NCBI GenBank assembly: GCA_002396125.1
Contig: DGWL01000013.1
Location: 1-52,984 of the forward strand
Direction of reading: 5' to 3'
Length of the DNA stretch: 52,984 bases
From: Porphyromonadaceae bacterium UBA4259
GTDB lineage: Bacteria; Bacteroidota; Bacteroidia; Bacteroidales; Muribaculaceae
This document shows positions 8,296 to 17,322 of the stretch, in pieces. The notes under the pieces were generated by a model that ran no database searches, had not been told where the DNA came from, and worked only from the letters and a program-made list of their open reading frames with translations. The position numbers and the translations under genes are program-made. Position 1 is the stretch's first letter; each line of letters begins with the position of its first letter.

Positions 8296-9696
8296 ATGAA
8301 CAAAGAGAATACAATAGAATTGTGGAGTAAATGCTTGACGATCCTCCGTGACAATCTCGACCCAGAGCAGTTCAATGCCTGGTTCGAGCCCATTGTTGCA
8401 GTTGGATTCGAAGGCAATAACCTTACTCTAAAATTGCCATCACTGTACTTTGTTCAGCAAATTGAGGAAAACTTCTTCCAGTTGTTCAGCGCTACACTGC
8501 GCAGGGTTTACGGGCCTAATGTGAAACTGTTCTACACCTATGATATAAAAGAAGGCACTCCAAGCTCGTCGGTGACCATGGCTCACGACAACTCGAGTGC
8601 AAAGATATCAAGCAAGGTTGCTAAGCAGGCTCAGCAGGTGGCTAACCCATTTGCGCCAGTCGAGCTTGATGATATCGACCCTCAACTCAATCCGCGATAC
8701 ACATTTGAAAACTACTGCACCAGCATGAGTAACAAGCTCGCGGTGAGCATTGGCAAGACCATTGCCGAGGATCCCGACTGCAAAACATTCAACCCGTTGT
8801 TTGTTTTCGGAACTACTGGAGTGGGCAAAACTCATCTCATCCAAGCTATAGGCATCAGGATTAAGGAACTGCGTCCGCGCACTCGGGTGCTCTACACCAC
8901 AGCGCGCATCTTTGAGATGCAGTTTACAACAGCATCGCTCAAGAACAAGGTGAACGATTTCATCAGCTTCTATCAAAGTGTTGATGTGCTTATTCTTGAT
9001 GACATTCAAGAACTTGCTGGAAAACCAAAGACCCAGAACACGTTCTTCCACATTTTCAATCATCTGCATCAAAACCAAAAGCAGCTCATTATGTCGAGCG
9101 ATTGCCGCCCATCCGAAATGGATGGAATGGTGCCACGACTCATCTCTCGCTTCAAGTGGGGAATGACTGTAGAGCTCTATAAACCCGATCTTGAGTTGCG
9201 GCGCGAGGTACTCAAAATGCGTGCCGCCCAGGATGGATTGTCGATAAATGATGAGGTTATCGAGTTTATTGCCGAGAATGTGACCGAGAGCGTGCGCGAC
9301 CTTGAAGGTATTGTGGTGGCTTTGCTGGCACATGCCACAATGCTCAATCAGGACATTGACCTGCAGCTGGCTAAGACAGTGATTGGCAATAGTGTGAAAG
9401 TTAACAAGAAACAGTTATCGTTTGAGTTGATAGCCGAAACTGTTTCGCGGTTCTATAATCTTGACATGGAGTTGCTGTATGGTAAGTCGCGCAAGCGTGA
9501 AATTAGCGACGCGCGTCAGCTTGTAATGTACTTGACCAAGAAGTCGACTCAAATGTCGTCAACCAACATTGGCCTCAAGCTTTCTCGTGACCATGCCACA
9601 GTTTTGCATGCCTGCAAGCAGATTGAGCAGCGCCTGTCAATTGAAAAGAAATTCCGCCATGAGGTGGAGATGATTGAGAATGAATTGCTTCATTGA
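8296..9696 (+). CDS. dnaA: Chromosomal replication initiator DnaA
   Basis: AAA+ ATPase that binds DnaA boxes and opens the replication origin. The 466-residue product has the N-terminal domain I (NTIELWSKCLTILRDNLDPEQFNAWF), a variable linker at about 90-125, the AAA+ core with Walker A GTTGVGKT (172-179) and Walker B VLILDDIQ (231-238), the arginine-finger region PRLISRFKWG, and the C-terminal DNA-binding domain with the signature LSRDHATVLHACKQIE. Length and domains are complete. DnaA-box-like sequences upstream suggest autoregulation. Neighbouring genes are not the dnaN/recF genes seen in other phyla. Confidence 0.97.
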   Translation: MNKENTIELWSKCLTILRDNLDPEQFNAWFEPIVAVGFEGNNLTLKLPSLYFVQQIEENFFQLFSATLRRVYGPNVKLFYTYDIKEGTPSSSVTMAHDNSSAKISSKVAKQAQQVANPFAPVELDDIDPQLNPRYTFENYCTSMSNKLAVSIGKTIAEDPDCKTFNPLFVFGTTGVGKTHLIQAIGIRIKELRPRTRVLYTTARIFEMQFTTASLKNKVNDFISFYQSVDVLILDDIQELAGKPKTQNTFFHIFNHLHQNQKQLIMSSDCRPSEMDGMVPRLISRFKWGMTVELYKPDLELRREVLKMRAAQDGLSINDEVIEFIAENVTESVRDLEGIVVALLAHATMLNQDIDLQLAKTVIGNSVKVNKKQLSFELIAETVSRFYNLDMELLYGKSRKREISDARQLVMYLTKKSTQMSSTNIGLKLSRDHATVLHACKQIEQRLSIEKKFRHEVEMIENELLH

Positions 9697-9731
9697 TTGT
9701 CATGTTGGCATTGCCATCGATGATAATCATG

Positions 9732-9773
9732 CAAAAGGCAGAACTTTAACGGAGTCCTGCCTTTTGTTTTTTC
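9732..9773 (+). terminator. Rho-independent terminator of dnaA
   Basis: Perfect 10-bp stem CAAAAGGCAG (9732-9741) with CTGCCTTTTG (9757-9766), followed by a T-run to about 9772. Confidence 0.88.
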
Positions 9774-9938
9774 ATCATTATTGTTGGGTTAAAACCATCG
9801 GTTAGATATAACATCTAGGCGTTAAGCGATACAATCTATTGAAAATAGGCGCCCTTGAGTGAAAGTCACGGTTGAACTCTATAATCTTGTTGCTGGAGGC
9901 GACCTCTGGTTTTTGCTGACACTGGAATTATAAACACA

Positions 9939-9977
9939 TTACCAGCTCCCGTCCTGTGCTGGAATGGGAGCCGGTAA
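9939..9977 (-). terminator. Probable terminator of htpG
   Basis: Stem TTACC-A-GCTCCC (9939-9950) with GGGAGC-C-GGTAA (9966-9977), one mismatch, about 40 bases past the htpG stop codon on the minus strand. The T-run after it is weak. Confidence 0.5.
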
Positions 9978-10015
9978 CATGTGGGTTATCAATAAATGAA
10001 ATTGCTTAATCTAAA

Positions 10016-12061
10016 TCACAGCAGGTCAACCGAGCGCTTCAAGAAAGCTGTCAATGCCTCGCCCTTTAGCAGGCCATTGCCTAACAAGGCAATGTCGATA
10101 AGCTGCTTGACGGTGTCTTGACCGGCTGCATAGCGAGCCACGATTTCTTCCTTCTTGTCGCGAAGCGCTTGAGCCTTATCTTCGTTTTTCTTGAGATCTT
10201 CTTTCTTGTCCTCGGGCACGCCCTTGTTGTCCTTGTCGAGGTCACGGATTGCCTTGATGACGGCATTGGTGGCGGTGAGTTCTTCGTCAAGTGGCTTGAG
10301 CTCAGCACCCACTGTCGCTGTGGCATCACTAATCACGCGCTTAATCAATGGGTGATTGGTGTTGAGCGTGAAGTTGTAGGCATTGGGGAACTCGCCATAG
10401 AAACTCATGCCTGGCTGGAACACTGCCATGTCTTTCATGCGACGCATGTACTCGCTTTGGGTAATGACAACCGGCTGGGCCTCGGGCGCCATGGGGGCAT
10501 AAGTTACCATGAACTCACTCTTCTCGATAGCGGGAATTTGTGATTTGAATAGTGTTGTTGCCACCTCACGTTCTTGCGTGGTGAGCTCATTGTCCTTGGC
10601 ATCTTCCTTGCGCACCAGGTTGTCGACAACATCGCTGTCAACACGCACAAAGCGAGTTTTCTCATTCTTTTGTTCCATCATTCCTACAAATGGAATGTCG
10701 AGTTGACCATCCATCAGCAATACATCGTAGCCCTTGTCTTGAGCGGCCTTGATGTAGGGGTATTGCTCCTCCTTGTTGGTCGTGTAGAGGTAGACGAGGT
10801 TGCCGTCCTTATCGGTCTGGTTGGTCTTGATGAGTTCTTTGTATTCCTCAAGTTTGAAGAATTTGCCATCGGTGTTTTGCAGTAAGGCGAATTTTGAGGC
10901 GCTCTCCTGGAATTTCTCATCGCTGAGCATTCCGTATTCAATAAAAATCTTGATGTCGTTCCATTTCTCCTCAAAGGCCTTGGCGTCGGTCTTGGCGATT
11001 TCCTCAAGGCGACTGGCAACCTTCTTGGTGATGTAGGATGAAATCTTCTTCACGTTGCGGTCGGCTTGCAAGTAGGAACGCGACACGTTAAGCGGAATGT
11101 CGGGACTGTCGATAACACCTTGCAGTAGCATCATGAACTCGGGAACTACGCCCTCAACGCTATCGGTGACAAACACTTGGTTGCAATAAAGCTGAATGCG
11201 GTCTTTGCGAATGTCGAGGTTGTTCTTAATCTTGGGGAAGTAGAGGATGCCGGTGAGGGTAAATGGATAGTCTACATTCAAGTGAATCCAGAACAAAGGA
11301 TCGTCTTGTGCTGGCTGGATGGCATGATAGAACTTGATGTAGTCTTCATCCTTGAGCTCGCTGGGCTTGCGTGCCCACAGTGGCTCAATGTCGTTGATGA
11401 CCTTGTCTTTCTCGGTATCGACATATTTTCCGTCTTTCCACTCTTGCTCTTTGCCAAAGACTACAGGCACCGGCAAGAATTTGCAATACTTGTTAAGCAG
11501 GGTGTTGATGCGGGATTGCTCCAGGAATTCCTTCTCCTCGTCGTCAATGTAGAGAACAATATCGGTGCCGCGACTGGTCTTGTCACACTCGCTCATCTCA
11601 TATTCGGGTGAGCCGTCGCACGACCATAGCACTGCAGGAGCATCCTGATGATAGCTCTTGGTGCGAATCTCAACCTTCTTGGCTACCATAAAGGCCGAGT
11701 AGAAGCCTAGGCCAAAGTGGCCGATGATGGCGTTGGCGCTGTCTTTGTATTTGTTAAGGAACTCTTCGGCTCCCGAGAAGGCGATTTGGTTGATATACTT
11801 GTCCACATCCTCGGCTGTCATGCCAATGCCGTTATCACTCACGGTGAGGGTGCCGGCATCCTTGTTGACACTCACTGTCACCTTGAGGCCGTCGGTGCTC
11901 TCGTTGAAGTCACCGGCAATGGCAAGTGTTTTTAGCTTTTGAGTTGCGTCTACTGCATTTGAAACCAGCTCACGCAAGAAAATCTCGTGGTCGCTGTATA
12001 AGAACTTCTTGATAACGGGGAAAATGTTGTTGGTAGTAACCCCTATTGAACCTTTTGACAT
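10016..12061 (-). CDS. htpG: Molecular chaperone HtpG (bacterial Hsp90)
   Basis: ATP-dependent cytosolic chaperone. The 681-residue protein shows the GHKL ATPase motifs: the helix bearing the conserved Glu/Asn (IFLRELVSNAVDATQKL, 28-44), DNGIGMTAEDVDKYI around 95-110 and the lid segment GHFGLGFYSAF. The middle domain (SRGTDIVLYIDDEEKEFLE, then the arginine-containing SRSYLQAD) and C-terminal dimerisation domain follow. Full family length. It follows the clpC-type gene on the same strand after a 110-base gap that carries a terminator hairpin, so the two stress genes are neighbours but probably separate transcripts. Confidence 0.97.
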   Translation of the reverse strand: MSKGSIGVTTNNIFPVIKKFLYSDHEIFLRELVSNAVDATQKLKTLAIAGDFNESTDGLKVTVSVNKDAGTLTVSDNGIGMTAEDVDKYINQIAFSGAEEFLNKYKDSANAIIGHFGLGFYSAFMVAKKVEIRTKSYHQDAPAVLWSCDGSPEYEMSECDKTSRGTDIVLYIDDEEKEFLEQSRINTLLNKYCKFLPVPVVFGKEQEWKDGKYVDTEKDKVINDIEPLWARKPSELKDEDYIKFYHAIQPAQDDPLFWIHLNVDYPFTLTGILYFPKIKNNLDIRKDRIQLYCNQVFVTDSVEGVVPEFMMLLQGVIDSPDIPLNVSRSYLQADRNVKKISSYITKKVASRLEEIAKTDAKAFEEKWNDIKIFIEYGMLSDEKFQESASKFALLQNTDGKFFKLEEYKELIKTNQTDKDGNLVYLYTTNKEEQYPYIKAAQDKGYDVLLMDGQLDIPFVGMMEQKNEKTRFVRVDSDVVDNLVRKEDAKDNELTTQEREVATTLFKSQIPAIEKSEFMVTYAPMAPEAQPVVITQSEYMRRMKDMAVFQPGMSFYGEFPNAYNFTLNTNHPLIKRVISDATATVGAELKPLDEELTATNAVIKAIRDLDKDNKGVPEDKKEDLKKNEDKAQALRDKKEEIVARYAAGQDTVKQLIDIALLGNGLLKGEALTAFLKRSVDLL

Positions 12062-12108
12062 AATGATTATATTTTTTAATGTTGTTTTATTCCGGTGATT
12101 TTACCATG

Positions 12109-12147
12109 CAAAAAAAATGCCACAACCGGTGTGGATGTGACATTTTG
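12109..12147 (-). terminator. Terminator between the clpC-type gene and htpG
   Basis: On the minus strand AAAATG pairs with CATTTT and an inner CCACA pairs with TGTGG, followed by eight T residues (plus-strand A-run at 12110-12117). The T-run plus G could also act as a weak -7 element for htpG. Confidence 0.65.
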
Positions 12148-12171
12148 TGGGGATGGTGAAATATTGTCACC

Positions 12172-14325
12172 TTAACTCATCGAGGCGACAATCTCTCCAT
12201 CGTTGACATCGATGGTTATGGTGGCACCACTTAAGTCCTCGTGGCGCAATAGCAATTCCGACATCGGGTCCTCGATGTGGGTTTGAATGGCGCGCTTGAG
12301 CGGGCGGGCTCCAAACTGGATGTCAAAGCCTTTCTCGGCAACAAAGTTCTTGGCGGCTGGCGTGATAATGAGTTCGTGACCAAGTTCATGCACGCGCTTG
12401 TAGAACATTTCAAGCTCGATGTCGATTATCTTGAGTATTGCTTCGCGGTCAAGGCTTGAGAATGTGATGATGTCGTCAACGCGGTTCAGGAACTCGGGCG
12501 AGAAACTGCGGTTAAGCGCTTTGCGAATCACCGAGTCGCTGCGCTCCTTGGTGAGCTCTTGTGTGTTGAAACCAACGCCGGCACCGAAGTCTTTAAGCTC
12601 GCGTGTGCCTATGTTCGATGTCATGATGATGATGGTGTTCTTGAAATCCACTTTGCGTCCCAAGCTGTCGGTGAGAGCACCTTCGTCAAGAACCTGAAGT
12701 AGCATGTTGAACACATCGGGATGGGCTTTCTCAATCTCATCAAGAAGCACTACCGAGTAGGGATGACGACGCACCTTCTCGGTCAGCTGTCCACCTTCCT
12801 CGTAGCCTACATAACCTGGAGGCGCACCCACAAGGCGCGACACGTTGAACTTCTCCATATATTCGCTCATGTCGATGCGAATCAAGGCGTCGGGCGAGTT
12901 GAACAGAAACTCGGCAAGGCGCTTGGCGAGCAACGTTTTGCCCACACCGGTTGGACCAAGAAACATGAATGAGCCAATGGGGCGATTGGGGTCTTTCAAG
13001 CCCACGCGGTTGCGTCGAATGGCCTTGGCAATTTTGTCGATGGCCTCGTCCTGGCCTATGATTTTGGTCTTGAGTTCGTCGTTCATTCCCAGCAACCTGA
13101 TGCCTTCGCTTTGGGCAATTCGTTGCACTGGCACGCCAGTCATCATTGCCACAACTTGCGCAATGTCGTTCTCGTCGACCGACTCGCGTTTCTTGTCGAG
13201 CTCGGCTTCCCACTTGGCTTTGAAGTCCTCCAATTCAAGCTTGAGTTTTTCCTGACGGTCACGATAGTTGGCGGCACTTTCAAAGTTTTGTGCCTGGACA
13301 GCCTTTAGCTTGTTCTCCTGAGCTTCGAGGATTTGTTTCTCAAGCTCTTCGATTTCCTTGGGTGTCTCGACTTTTGATATGTGAACTCGTGAGCCGGCTT
13401 CATCGAGGGCGTCGATGGCCTTGTCGGGGAAAGCGCGGTCGCTGATGTAGCGGTCGGTAAGAGTGACGCAGGCTCGCAGCGCGGCCTCGGTATAGTTAAC
13501 GCCATGATGCTTTTCATAGGCATCCTTGATGTTGTTTAATATCTCAAGTGTCTCTTCGGGCGAGGAAGCGTCAACTATCACCTTCTGGAAGCGGCGTTCT
13601 AGAGCTCCGTCTTTTTCGATGTTCTTGCGGTACTCGTCGAGGGTTGTGGCACCTATGCACTGCACTTCGCCACGGGCAAGGGCAGGCTTGAGCAAGTTGG
13701 CGGCATCCATCGACCCGCTGGCGTTGCCGGCACCAACAATGGTGTGAATCTCGTCGATAAACAAGATTACGTCGTCATTTTTAGAAGCTTCGTCGATGAT
13801 GGCCTTGATGCGCTCCTCAAACTGGCCTCGATACTTGGTGCCGGCTACTACCGATGCCATGTCGAGTGCCACTATGCGCTTCTCCATGAGGCCACGGGCA
13901 ACCTTGCGCTCAACGATGCGCTGTGCCAGCCCTTCAACAATCGCCGACTTGCCCACTCCTGGTTCGCCAATGAGCACGGGGTTGTTCTTCTTGCGGCGGC
14001 TCAGAATTTGGGCTATGCGTTCAATCTCACGCTCACGACCCACAACCGGGTCGAGCTCGTGATTGGCGGCTTGGCGAGTGATGTCCTTGCCATACTTGTT
14101 GATGGTGGGTGTCGCATTGTCATTTTTTGTGACATTTCGTCGTTGTGTGCGCTTTTCGGCACCAGCGCCAGCCGATGCCTGATTGCCTCCACCCATGCCG
14201 TCATCCATGTCCTCATCTTCTTCATCGCTGGCGAAGTCCACACCATCGACAATGGGGGTTACATCGAGTTGGGCTAGGGCCTGAAGCTCGGCTCGACTAA
14301 GCGTTTCAATTGGTTTAATATTCAT
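12172..14325 (-). CDS. ClpC-type AAA+ unfoldase lacking the N-terminal Clp_N domain
   Basis: Hsp100 unfoldase predicted to feed proteins to ClpP. The 717-residue product carries two AAA+ modules: Walker A GEPGVGKS (120-127) and Walker B VILFIDE (186-192), then GPTGVGKT (457-464) and VVLLDE (525-530). A UVR-like motif at about 339-372 (KLKAVQAQNFESAANYRDRQ) and a VGF loop (584-586) are typical of ClpC and of ClpP docking; the long ClpB middle domain is absent. Family members usually have about 840 residues. Here the first AAA+ module is preceded only by about 90 residues, partly acidic and Gly-rich (FASDEEDEDMDDGMGGG), and no Clp_N repeats are encoded upstream, where a -7 element is found instead. 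So the short form looks native. Confidence 0.9.
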   Translation of the reverse strand: MNIKPIETLSRAELQALAQLDVTPIVDGVDFASDEEDEDMDDGMGGGNQASAGAGAEKRTQRRNVTKNDNATPTINKYGKDITRQAANHELDPVVGREREIERIAQILSRRKKNNPVLIGEPGVGKSAIVEGLAQRIVERKVARGLMEKRIVALDMASVVAGTKYRGQFEERIKAIIDEASKNDDVILFIDEIHTIVGAGNASGSMDAANLLKPALARGEVQCIGATTLDEYRKNIEKDGALERRFQKVIVDASSPEETLEILNNIKDAYEKHHGVNYTEAALRACVTLTDRYISDRAFPDKAIDALDEAGSRVHISKVETPKEIEELEKQILEAQENKLKAVQAQNFESAANYRDRQEKLKLELEDFKAKWEAELDKKRESVDENDIAQVVAMMTGVPVQRIAQSEGIRLLGMNDELKTKIIGQDEAIDKIAKAIRRNRVGLKDPNRPIGSFMFLGPTGVGKTLLAKRLAEFLFNSPDALIRIDMSEYMEKFNVSRLVGAPPGYVGYEEGGQLTEKVRRHPYSVVLLDEIEKAHPDVFNMLLQVLDEGALTDSLGRKVDFKNTIIIMTSNIGTRELKDFGAGVGFNTQELTKERSDSVIRKALNRSFSPEFLNRVDDIITFSSLDREAILKIIDIELEMFYKRVHELGHELIITPAAKNFVAEKGFDIQFGARPLKRAIQTHIEDPMSELLLRHEDLSGATITIDVNDGEIVASMS

Positions 14326-14415
14326 TATGTTGTATCGTGTAGAATTCTGAAAAATGATTAATCATTAATAAACTCTCTTTGCGTGATGATTATTTCATGT
14401 CGGCTTAGTGGGCAG

Positions 14416-14423
14416 CAAAATTA
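14416..14423 (-). promoter_or_regulatory. -7 promoter element of the clpC-type gene
   Basis: TAATTTTG on the minus strand, about 90 bases upstream of the ATG at 14325. Its position supports the short start of this gene. Confidence 0.55.
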
Positions 14424-14551
14424 GTAAAAAATATTGATGCCGCACTCGTGCCGAGGCGTGAAAAATCTAAATAATCTTAAATGCAATTTCCATGCCAATT
14501 TTATTGTTAAAATAATGTGCTAAAAATGTGGCGTAATTCAAGTAAAATCAT

Positions 14552-14559
14552 TATCTTTG
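14552..14559 (+). promoter_or_regulatory. -7 promoter element of gyrA
   Basis: TATCTTTG matches TAnnTTTG and predicts a leader of about 100 bases that includes the 14591-14640 inverted repeat. Confidence 0.55.
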
Positions 14560-14665
14560 TAGGTTAAAAATAATAGTTAAAATTATTTGTGGCATGCCTG
14601 TGAGGATTGAGGCATTTTTTCGCTGGATTTGCAGCATGCCGATGTGAAATTTTAAATTTTTTGAG

Positions 14666-17278
14666 ATGAACAACGATCGAATTATTGAGATCAATATCGA
14701 GAACGAAATGAAAACCAGCTACATTGACTATTCAATGTCGGTTATCGTTTCCAGAGCATTGCCTGATGTGCGTGATGGCTTCAAGCCTGTGCATCGCAGG
14801 GTGCTCTTCGGTATGGAGAAACTGGGGAACTTCTCTAATGCTCCCTACAAGAAATCGGCGCGCATTGTGGGTGATGTGCTTGGTAAGTATCACCCCCATG
14901 GCGATTCGTCGGTTTACCTGGCTATGGTGCGACTGGCTCAAGACTGGGCTATGCGCTACCCGCTGGTTGACGGACAAGGAAACTTTGGCTCGATTGACGG
15001 TGATAGCCCCGCGGCTATGCGTTACACCGAGGCTCGTCTAGGCAAAATGGGCGAGGAGATGATGCGCGACATGGACAAGGATACCGTTAACTTCGTACCT
15101 AACTTCGACAACACTCTCGATGAGCCCGAAGTGCTGCCCACTCGCTTCCCTAACTTGCTCGTGAATGGTGCATCGGGTATTGCTGTGGGTATGGCCACCA
15201 ACATGGCTCCGCACAACCTCACCGAGGCTATCAACGCTTGCCTCGCAATGCTTGAGAACCCCGACATCGACACCGACGGGTTGATGAAGCACATCATCGC
15301 TCCCGACTTCCCGACTGGTGGTATCATTCATGGTTATCAAGGTGTGCGCGACGCATTTGAGACCGGTAAAGGACGCATTGTCATTCGCTCTAAGGCCGAG
15401 ATTGAGACTCACAATGGCCACGACAAGATTGTCGTTACCGAGATTCCCTACAACGTGAACAAGCGTGAGCTCATTGAGAATATTGCTTCGCTGGTTGAGG
15501 ACAAGCGCATCGACGGTATTTCCAACATCAACGATGAGAGCGACCGCCACGGTATGCGCATTGTCATCGATGTGAAAAAGGACTTTAATGCCAACGTCCT
15601 GCTCAACAAGCTTTACAAGATGACCGAGATGCAGTCGTCGTTCAGTGTAAATAACGTTTGCTTGGTAAAGGGACGTCCGCAGACGGTGAACCTCAAGCAA
15701 ATGCTGCAATACTTCCTGGAGCATCGCCACGAGGTGGTGATTCGCCGCACTGAGTTTGAACTCAAGAAAGCTAAGGAACGTGCTCACATTCTCGAGGGCT
15801 TGATTATTGCCAGCGACAACATTGATGAGGTTATCCACATCATTCGCAGCAGCAAGACCACTGACGAGGCTCGCCAGCGCTTGGGTGAACGATTCAACCT
15901 CGATGATTTGCAGACCCGCGCTATCGTTGAGATGCGTCTGCGACAGCTCACCAATCTTGAACAAGACAAGCTTCACGCCGAGTTGGAGGAGCTGTTGAAG
16001 ACTATTGAGCATCTGGAAGAAATATTGACCAATCCCGACGTGTGCCGCAAGGTGATTGAGGATGAGTTGATTGAGGTGCGCGATAAGTTTGGCGACGAGC
16101 GCCGCACTCAAATAGAATATGCAGCCGAGGAGATGAACGCCGAGGACTTCTTCCCCGACGACCCAATGATTATTACCATCTCGCACTTTGGATACATAAA
16201 GCGCACACCGCTCAGCGAGTATCGCACTCAAAACCGCGGTGGCGTGGGTGCTAAGGGTAGTGCGACACGCGATGAGGATTTCATTGAGTATATCTATGAG
16301 GCCACCAACCACAACTATATGCTCTTCTTCACTGCACTAGGCCGTTGCTACTGGCTGCGTGTGTTTGAGATTCCCGAGGGCGCCAAGAATTCTAAGGGAC
16401 GTGCCATTCAAAACCTGCTTAACATTGGCCCCGAGAATCGCATCTATGCCTTCATTCGTGCCACTAAACTCAAGGACCCCGAATATAACCAAAATCACTT
16501 CATCGTGTTTGGCACCAAGAATGGTGTGGTTAAGCGCACACGCCTATCGGAATTCTCACGTCCACGCACCAATGGTGTCAACGCTCTCAACATTCGTGAG
16601 GACGATCAGCTCATTGGAGCCGTGCTCACCGAGGGCGACAGCGAGATTGTTATGGCCAACCGCAACGGTCGTGCAATACGATTCTCGGAAACTACAATCA
16701 GGCCCATGGGACGCACAGCTACAGGTGTGCGCGGCATGACGCTCGATGGCGGTGATGATGAGGTTGTGGGCATGATTTGCATGCGATCCAGCGCCAACGA
16801 CGATGTACTCGTTCTATCGGAGCAGGGTATGGGCAAGCGCTCGAAACTAGATGATTATCGTGTTACAAATCGTGGTGCCAAGGGCGTGAAAACTATAAAC
16901 ATTACCGAGAAGACAGGACGCCTCATCTCGATTCGCAACGTGAACGACAGCAATGACATCGTCATTATCAACAAGTCGGGCATCACTATTCGCCTGAAGG
17001 TTGCCGACCTGCGAGTGATGGGACGCAACACTCAGGGTGTGCGACTCATTAATCTTGAGAAGAAGAACGATGAGATTGCATCGGTTTGCAAGGTTGATTC
17101 CGAGCCCGAGAAAATTGAGGAATACATCCCCGAGGGCGAAGGACTGCAGCAAAATATTGAGTTCGCACAGCAGTCGCAAGAAATCAACGAAAATAATGAC
17201 TCTCAATTAAACGAAAACGATGATAACAAGTCTTATGACCAAGAAGGCACTTTGCCTTTCAACGACTTGGACAATTAA
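14666..17278 (+). CDS. gyrA: DNA gyrase subunit A
   Basis: Breakage-reunion subunit of DNA gyrase, which introduces negative supercoils. The 870-residue product shows the winged-helix core (DYSMSVIVSRALPDVRDGFK), the quinolone-pocket helix HPHGDSSVYLAMVRLAQDW and the catalytic tyrosine Tyr120 (AAMRYTEARL). The C-terminal beta-pinwheel contains the GyrA box (QNRGGVG) and degenerate blade repeats such as PMGRTATGVRG and VTNRGAKGVK. The last 55 residues are acidic and Asn/Gln-rich, probably disordered. Ser81 (E. coli Ser83) is wild type; the position of E. coli Asp87 is Leu85. A secreted TPR gene follows after 44 bases with no visible promoter. Confidence 0.97.
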   Translation: MNNDRIIEINIENEMKTSYIDYSMSVIVSRALPDVRDGFKPVHRRVLFGMEKLGNFSNAPYKKSARIVGDVLGKYHPHGDSSVYLAMVRLAQDWAMRYPLVDGQGNFGSIDGDSPAAMRYTEARLGKMGEEMMRDMDKDTVNFVPNFDNTLDEPEVLPTRFPNLLVNGASGIAVGMATNMAPHNLTEAINACLAMLENPDIDTDGLMKHIIAPDFPTGGIIHGYQGVRDAFETGKGRIVIRSKAEIETHNGHDKIVVTEIPYNVNKRELIENIASLVEDKRIDGISNINDESDRHGMRIVIDVKKDFNANVLLNKLYKMTEMQSSFSVNNVCLVKGRPQTVNLKQMLQYFLEHRHEVVIRRTEFELKKAKERAHILEGLIIASDNIDEVIHIIRSSKTTDEARQRLGERFNLDDLQTRAIVEMRLRQLTNLEQDKLHAELEELLKTIEHLEEILTNPDVCRKVIEDELIEVRDKFGDERRTQIEYAAEEMNAEDFFPDDPMIITISHFGYIKRTPLSEYRTQNRGGVGAKGSATRDEDFIEYIYEATNHNYMLFFTALGRCYWLRVFEIPEGAKNSKGRAIQNLLNIGPENRIYAFIRATKLKDPEYNQNHFIVFGTKNGVVKRTRLSEFSRPRTNGVNALNIREDDQLIGAVLTEGDSEIVMANRNGRAIRFSETTIRPMGRTATGVRGMTLDGGDDEVVGMICMRSSANDDVLVLSEQGMGKRSKLDDYRVTNRGAKGVKTINITEKTGRLISIRNVNDSNDIVIINKSGITIRLKVADLRVMGRNTQGVRLINLEKKNDEIASVCKVDSEPEKIEEYIPEGEGLQQNIEFAQQSQEINENNDSQLNENDDNKSYDQEGTLPFNDLDN

Positions 17279-17322
17279 CTTGTAACCAAACTGAATTACT
17301 AACAATAAACAATTATTGAATT

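Larger units (their letters stand above)
9697..10015. other. 319-base region between the convergent dnaA and htpG genes
   Basis: Holds two hairpins: the dnaA terminator (9732-9773) and a second inverted repeat (9939-9977) next to htpG. The roughly 160 bases between them show only short weak stems (for example CTATT-GAA-AATAG near 9838) and no recognisable gene or RNA. Confidence 0.5.
14326..14665. other. 340-base divergent region, clpC-type gene / gyrA
   Basis: Contains a -7 element for each direction (14416-14423 minus, 14552-14559 plus) and, in the gyrA leader, a 7-bp inverted repeat GGCATGC (14591-14597) / GCATGCC (14634-14640). No gene is recognised. Confidence 0.55.

Noticed and set aside
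7938..8314. Two minus-strand frames of about 70 codons upstream of dnaA
   Set aside because: They lie in AT-rich regulatory DNA, cross the terminator and DnaA-box region, and encode Phe/Lys/Ile-rich sequence with no family resemblance.
9778..9935. Possible small RNA between dnaA and htpG
   Set aside because: Only weak stems are visible, with no promoter of the TAnnTTTG type immediately before it.
14326..14470. Missing N-terminal domain of the clpC-type gene hidden by a frameshift
   Set aside because: Translation of the upstream bases in the three minus-strand frames shows no Clp_N-like sequence, and a -7 element is present instead.
15038..16312. A 424-codon minus-strand frame inside gyrA
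   Set aside because: It is a shadow frame of the conserved gyrA coding sequence; its length reflects codon bias.
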